Shown in pieces: positions 7,201 to 8,825 of a stretch of DNA of 8,825 bases. The translations under genes and the position numbers were made by a program. The DNA is from an uncultured Ruminiclostridium sp. (GTDB lineage: Bacteria > Bacillota > Clostridia > Oscillospirales > Acutalibacteraceae), in NCBI GenBank assembly GCA_902490005.1, contig CABUCM010000066.1, forward strand, positions 1 to 8,825, read 5' to 3'. The notes beneath the pieces are model-generated. The model saw nothing but the letters and a program-made list of their open reading frames with translations. It was not told the DNA's origin and did not search any database. The stretch's first letter is position 1. The number at the start of each line of letters is the position of its first letter.

Positions 7201-7353
7201 GTTAGGGGCTTTGAAAGCCCTTTGGCTATGTTTTCTTTGTTAGCATGGCCAATCTGGGCTTTTCTTAATCAAATTGTCTTGCAGGCCTGTAATTTATTCC
7301 CTTAATTCACAGAAAATTCAAAAAAACAAGATGAAAATTTTACCGGCCTGCTA
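7201..7353. other. Divergent intergenic core with inverted repeats, no gene seen
   Basis: This A/T-rich stretch lies between the two divergent promoters. I see no credible ORF, tRNA or known RNA family. It contains a 6-bp hairpin GGGCTT-TGA-AAGCCC (7206-7220) right behind the rnj -35 box, and a 7-bp stem with one G-U pair (GGCTATG 7224-7230 with CATGGCC 7244-7250). It also has a 7-bp inverted repeat, GCAGGCC (7281-7287) and GGCCTGC (7345-7351), which flanks 57 A/T-rich bases and ends 2 nt before the nifS -35 box. Any regulatory role is a guess. Confidence 0.4.
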
Positions 7354-7382
7354 TTGAAATCTATACTAAAAAGGTGTATATT
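7354..7382 (+). promoter_or_regulatory. Sigma-A type promoter of the nifS-nifU operon
   Basis: TTGAAA (7354-7359) and TATATT (7377-7382) are separated by 17 nt; each matches consensus at five of six positions. Transcription would start near 7389, leaving a leader of about 57 nt before nifS. An overlapping alternative, TTTACC (7339-7344) with TATACT (7362-7367), also has 17-nt spacing but a weaker -35 box. Confidence 0.7.
7362..7380. promoter_or_regulatory. Short dyad within the nifS promoter, possible operator
   Basis: TATAC (7362-7366) and GTATA (7376-7380) form a perfect 5-bp dyad around 9 nt. It lies across the promoter spacer and the start of the -10 box, where a repressor dimer could block RNA polymerase. 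An Fe-S-responsive Rrf2/IscR-type regulator would be a logical binder, but I cannot match this to a known site. In A/T-rich DNA such a dyad may arise by chance. Confidence 0.25.
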
Positions 7383-7432
7383 AAAACCAGTTACAGAGGC
7401 AGTCAAATTCTTTTACAAGATTTTATAAAGAA

Positions 7433-7440
7433 AAAGGTGA
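7433..7440 (+). promoter_or_regulatory. Ribosome binding site that sets the nifS TTG start
   Basis: AAAGGTGA matches the anti-Shine-Dalgarno complement and ends 5 nt before the TTG at 7446-7448. The in-frame GTG at 7374-7376 lies inside the predicted promoter and has no such site. Confidence 0.75.
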
Positions 7441-7445
7441 TATCA

Positions 7446-8651
7446 TTGGCACGATTTGTTTATGCGGATAACTCCGCCACTACCGCGGTATCCCAACCCG
7501 TGCTGGAAGCCATGCTTCCTTATTATAGAGAGCACTACGGCAATCCTTCCAGCCTGTATTCCGTAGGCCGTGACGCTAAAAAAGCGGTGGAAACCGCCCG
7601 GGAGGACATCGCCCGTTGCTTTAACGCCGATCCCAGCGAGATTTTCTTCACTTCCGGCGGCAGCGAGTCAGACAATTGGGCCATTAAGGGCGTGGCCCAT
7701 GAGATGGCGAAAAAAGGAAAAAAACATATTATCAGCTCTCGGTTTGAGCACCACGCGGTGCTGCACTCTCTGGACGCGCTGAAAAAAGAAGGGTTTGAAA
7801 TCACCCTATTAGAGGTGCACAGCGACGGCATTGTCCGCCCCGAGGAGCTGGAAGCGGCTATCCGGGAGGACACCGCCCTGGTCACCATCATGTACGCCAA
7901 CAACGAGATCGGCACCATACAGCCCATTTCCGAGCTGGCGGCGGTATGCAGAAAGCATCAGGTTTTGTTCCACACCGACGCGGTGCAGGCGGTGGGCAAC
8001 GTGCCCATCGACGTCAAGGCCCAAAACATCGACCTGATGTCCTTCACCGGCCATAAAATCCATGGGCCCAAGGGCTGCGGCGCCTTGTATATCCGCAAGG
8101 GCGTCCGGGTGCAGAACCTGATCGACGGCGGCGCCCAGGAAAGGAGCCGCCGTGCCGGTACGGAGAATACCGCCGGTATTGTGGGCCTGGCGGCGGCGGT
8201 GAAAGAAGCCACCGCGGACATTCCCGCCAGAGTCGCCCGGCTGACAAAACTGCGGGACAAGCTGATCGCCGGCGCTTCTAAAATAGAGCGTTCCCACCTA
8301 AACGGCCACCCTACCAAGCGCATGGCAGGCAATTTCAACATGTGTTTCGAGGGCATCGAGGGCGAGTCCCTCCTTTTGAGCCTGGATTTAATGGGCGTGT
8401 GCGGTTCCTCCGGTTCCGCCTGCACCTCCGGCTCCCTGGATCCCAGCCATGTGCTGCTGTCTTTGGGAATGCCCCATGAAATCGCCCACGGCTCCCTGCG
8501 GCTCACCCTAAGCGACGAAAACACGGAAGAAGACGTGGATTATATTCTGGAGGTGCTCCCTCCCATTGTGGAGCGCCTGAGAAACATGTCCCCCCTATGG
8601 GAGCGGATCCAAAAGGAAAAGCGCCCGCCCTTCCAGTTTAAAAACGACTGA
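7446..8651 (+). CDS. nifS: Cysteine desulfurase, NifS/IscS class I
   Basis: This PLP enzyme removes sulfur from L-cysteine, giving alanine and an enzyme-bound persulfide passed to the Fe-S scaffold NifU/IscU and often to tRNA thiolation. It has 401 residues from the TTG start, a usual length. The N-terminus RFVYADNSATT is typical. Visible motifs are GNPSSLYSVGR (32-42), SGGSESDNWAIKG (70-82), EHHAV (101-105) with the ring-stacking His102, YANNEIGTIQP (150-160) and HTDAVQAVG (176-184) with Asp178. The PLP lysine is K204 in TGHKIHGPKG, followed by GGAQERSRRAGTEN (228-241). The catalytic Cys326 lies in SSGSACTSGSLDPSHVL, the class I mobile-loop form. TTG is chosen over the upstream GTG on ribosome-site and promoter evidence. 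nifU starts 52 nt downstream. It could equally be called iscS; no nif-specific gene is present to indicate nitrogen fixation. Confidence 0.96.
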   Translation: MARFVYADNSATTAVSQPVLEAMLPYYREHYGNPSSLYSVGRDAKKAVETAREDIARCFNADPSEIFFTSGGSESDNWAIKGVAHEMAKKGKKHIISSRFEHHAVLHSLDALKKEGFEITLLEVHSDGIVRPEELEAAIREDTALVTIMYANNEIGTIQPISELAAVCRKHQVLFHTDAVQAVGNVPIDVKAQNIDLMSFTGHKIHGPKGCGALYIRKGVRVQNLIDGGAQERSRRAGTENTAGIVGLAAAVKEATADIPARVARLTKLRDKLIAGASKIERSHLNGHPTKRMAGNFNMCFEGIEGESLLLSLDLMGVCGSSGSACTSGSLDPSHVLLSLGMPHEIAHGSLRLTLSDENTEEDVDYILEVLPPIVERLRNMSPLWERIQKEKRPPFQFKND

Positions 8652-8691
8652 ACCCGGCTGTTTGAAAATTAGAAATTGAGTATCCAGAAAG

Positions 8692-8696
8692 AAGGA
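8692..8696 (+). promoter_or_regulatory. Ribosome binding site of nifU
   Basis: AAGGA lies 7 nt before the ATG at 8704-8706. I see no hairpin or terminator in the gap after nifS, consistent with co-transcription. Confidence 0.7.
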
Positions 8697-8703
8697 ATGA
8701 TTT

Positions 8704-8787
8704 ATGGCATACAGTGAAAAGGTAATGGACCATTTCGCCAATCCGAGAAACGTTGGAGAAATCGCCGACGCCGACGGCGTCGGCGAG
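8704..8787 (+). CDS. nifU: Fe-S cluster scaffold NifU/IscU, N-terminal 28 codons only, interrupted by an inverted join
   Basis: NifU/IscU is the scaffold on which NifS-derived sulfur and iron are assembled into clusters. The 28 codons from the ATG read as a textbook N-terminus: MAYSEKVMDHFANPRNVGEI, then ADADGVGE. The family normally continues with a VGN..CGD segment carrying the first cluster-ligand cysteine. Here the frame instead reads AMVLPLTISVAI, unlike the family, and remains open to the window edge. From about 8787 the DNA matches an internal part of the same family on the opposite strand. The true gene is therefore either rearranged or mis-joined at this edge. Position after nifS with a good ribosome binding site supports a real operon gene up to the join. 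Confidence 0.85.
8762..8786. repeat. 25-bp palindrome at the nifU inversion junction
   Basis: The arms TCGCCGACGCCG (8762-8773) and CGGCGTCGGCGA (8775-8786) are perfect reverse complements around a single base, A8774. They encode part of the normal nifU N-terminus (IADADGVGE), so most of the palindrome could be native coding sequence. It ends exactly where sense nifU similarity stops. Such a GC-rich hairpin favours template switching or recombination. Confidence 0.9.
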
Positions 8788-8789
8788 GC

Positions 8790-8825
8790 GATGGTTTTGC
8801 CCTTGACCATTTCCGTGGCCATTGA
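8790..8825 (-). pseudogene. Inverted internal fragment of NifU/IscU
   Basis: Read on the minus strand, these 36 bases encode SMATEMVKGKTI. In NifU/IscU this block follows the second conserved cysteine (the GCG.AIASSSMATE.VKGKT region, about residues 60-80). It lies antisense to, and immediately after, the sense N-terminus of nifU. The next minus-strand codons (A-S-P-T-P-S) do not continue the family. The match is short but highly characteristic. It may come from the same gene by inversion or chimera, or from a second nifU copy lying beyond the window. Confidence 0.75.

Noticed and set aside
7206..7220. GGGCTT-TGA-AAGCCC hairpin as a terminator
   Set aside because: Neither strand has a proper T-run after it, and no gene ends nearby on either strand.
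6930..7445. Known riboswitches (ydaO/c-di-AMP, T-box, SAM) or 6S RNA in the intergenic region
   Set aside because: None of the conserved core sequences I know for these families could be found by eye. A covariance-model search would be decisive.
8595..8822. A 75-codon minus-strand frame starting MATEMVKGKTI
   Set aside because: Only the first dozen residues match NifU/IscU. The rest is antisense to nifU and nifS, so the frame is a product of the inverted join and not a gene.

Overview
The window reads as a chromosomal housekeeping region of a moderately GC-rich member of the Firmicutes, class Clostridia, perhaps Oscillospirales-like. The lineage is inferred from the RNase J / GdpP / L9 / DnaB gene order, the Clostridium-type NifS-NifU pair, the strong purine-rich Shine-Dalgarno sites and the frequent GTG and TTG starts. 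No IS element, phage gene, CRISPR array, tRNA or rRNA is visible.

Layout. Positions 1-6929 hold five minus-strand genes, transcribed from right to left: rnj (RNase J) - gdpP (c-di-AMP phosphodiesterase) - rplI (ribosomal protein L9) - dnaB (replicative helicase) - tilS (tRNA-Ile lysidine synthetase, cut by the left edge). They are packed closely: 33 nt from rnj to gdpP, 18 nt from gdpP to rplI, 71 nt with a terminator hairpin from rplI to dnaB, and an 11-nt overlap between dnaB and tilS. A near-consensus promoter (TTGACA-17-TACAAT, minus strand, 7172-7200) should drive the operon through a leader of about 235 nt with several hairpins. Positions 6930-7445 are a divergent regulatory region. On the plus strand, a second promoter (TTGAAA-17-TATATT, 7354-7382) precedes nifS (cysteine desulfurase), followed by the start of nifU (Fe-S scaffold).

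Function. The left operon combines RNA decay (RNase J), c-di-AMP turnover (GdpP), translation (L9, and TilS for AUA decoding) and replication (DnaB). The right operon supplies sulfur and scaffolding for Fe-S cluster assembly.

I found no convincing undescribed system. The strangest feature is at the right edge. After 28 normal codons, nifU runs through a 25-bp palindrome into sequence that encodes an internal IscU/NifU motif (SMATEMVKGKTI) on the opposite strand. This is an inverted join inside or between nifU sequences, most likely an assembly or amplification chimera, though a real inversion cannot be excluded. Four of seven genes appear to use GTG or TTG starts, so longest-ORF starts for gdpP, rnj, nifS and rplI are probably wrong and are corrected here.
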